Positions 5,230 to 5,543 of a stretch of DNA of 5,543 bases are shown here, piece by piece. The notes under the pieces are model-generated. The model had not been told where the DNA came from, made no database searches, and worked only from the letters and a program-made list of their open reading frames with translations. Position 1 is the stretch's first letter, and each line of letters starts with the position of its first letter. The stretch comes from CAYHHI01 sp964356335. GTDB lineage: Bacteria > Arandabacterota > Arandabacteria > Arandabacterales > Arandabacteraceae. The translations under genes were made by a program, and so were the position numbers. The stretch is taken from the NCBI GenBank assembly GCA_964356335.1, contig CAYHHI010000079.1:1-5543 (forward strand), written 5' to 3'.

Positions 5230-5543
5230 CTACGCCTTGCTGAACACGTAGCTCAGCTGACCGTTGGGCAGCGTGATCGGCTGCGTCTTCATGGCCATCC
5301 CGATGCTCAGCGCCTCGTCGGGGATATCCTTCGCGATGCGGCCGAAGACCTTGTAGTCACCGTAGTCCAAGAGAGCGATGGAGTAGGGGATGTCCCCTTC
5401 GAATCCCACGGGGCCGTAGCTCAGTTTGCTGAAGCTGACCAGCTTCCCCGTGCCTGTGACCTCGAACCATTCCACGTCGCTGGACAGACACTCGGCGCAG
5501 TCGGCAACGGGAGGAAAGTGCATTGTGCCGCACGTCTTGCATC
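5230..5543 (-). CDS. DUF35-type Zn-ribbon/OB-fold protein, thiolase-associated (5' end outside window)
   Basis: Read on the - strand, the frame enters at the window edge with CKTCGT and goes on MHFPPVADCAECLS, so the two cysteine pairs (CKTC, CAEC) form the rubredoxin-like zinc ribbon. An OB-fold follows: WFEVTGTGKLVSFSKLSYGP, then YSIALLDYGDYKVFGRI, ending in a TAG at 5232-5230. This ribbon-OB order with FPP between the cysteine pairs is characteristic of the DUF35 family. These proteins bind thiolases or HMG-CoA synthase and help acyl-CoA transfer in fatty acid, isoprenoid or aromatic degradation pathways. The ATG at 5523-5521 is inside the zinc ribbon, so it is not the true start; roughly 20-40 residues are missing. 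A thiolase gene is expected just beyond the right edge. It faces away from the accessory block. Confidence 0.85.
   Translation of the reverse strand, partial: CKTCGTMHFPPVADCAECLSSDVEWFEVTGTGKLVSFSKLSYGPVGFEGDIPYSIALLDYGDYKVFGRIAKDIPDEALSIGMAMKTQPITLPNGQLSYVFSKA

Noticed and set aside
1..5543. CRISPR array, insertion sequence or transposase
   Set aside because: No regularly spaced repeats with unique spacers and no transposase-like protein were seen on either strand; the HEPN motifs alone do not indicate a Cas13-type effector.

Overview
The window looks like a bacterial chromosomal segment in which a block of accessory genes (about 860-4831) sits between the ends of two ordinary-looking genes. 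On the left edge is the 3' end of a + strand gene whose product resembles the C-terminus of bacterial VIT/VWA-domain proteins. On the right edge, on the - strand, is most of a DUF35-type Zn-ribbon/OB-fold protein, a family usually paired with thiolases. Both edge genes look G+C-rich with compact codon use; the genes between them look somewhat more A/T-rich (judged by eye, not counted). GTG and ATG starts with purine-rich ribosome binding sites point to a bacterium. The two edge genes would fit an uncultured Chloroflexota (Dehalococcoidia-like) lineage, but that is a guess from family memory.

Layout. 1-352: VWA-type protein tail, followed by a strong hairpin terminator (385-417). 353-859: no convincing gene; it holds the terminator, a sigma70-like promoter (586-614) and an 18-bp near-palindrome over its -10 (603-620). 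860-3135: a likely three-gene operon on + with about 50-nt gaps and good ribosome binding sites. It encodes a small unknown protein whose frame continues past an amber stop, a double zinc-ribbon protein ending in a HEPN-like helical domain with R-H-V-I-G-H, and a helical protein with a second HEPN motif, R-N-K-A-A-H. 3136-3317: a gap with a perfect 14-bp palindrome and an imperfect direct repeat. 3318-4831: a two-gene operon joined by an ATGA overlap, encoding a modular zinc-ribbon protein with a PD-(D/E)xK-like nuclease domain and a single-pass membrane protein with a small cytoplasmic beta domain. 4832-5229: no gene; it holds an attC-like structured stretch (4906-5002) and a 10-bp-stem terminator (5178-5207). 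5230-5543: the DUF35 protein on -, with its start outside the window.

How the genes may work together (inference). Two neighbouring proteins with the RNase-type HEPN motif, plus a probable nuclease with a membrane-anchored partner, all on one strand and flanked by terminators, resemble a small defence or toxin-antitoxin island. HEPN proteins with Rx4-6H motifs are commonly ribonucleases or their inactive antitoxin-side relatives in such systems. I do not recognise the set as a named system, and the two operons may be independent.
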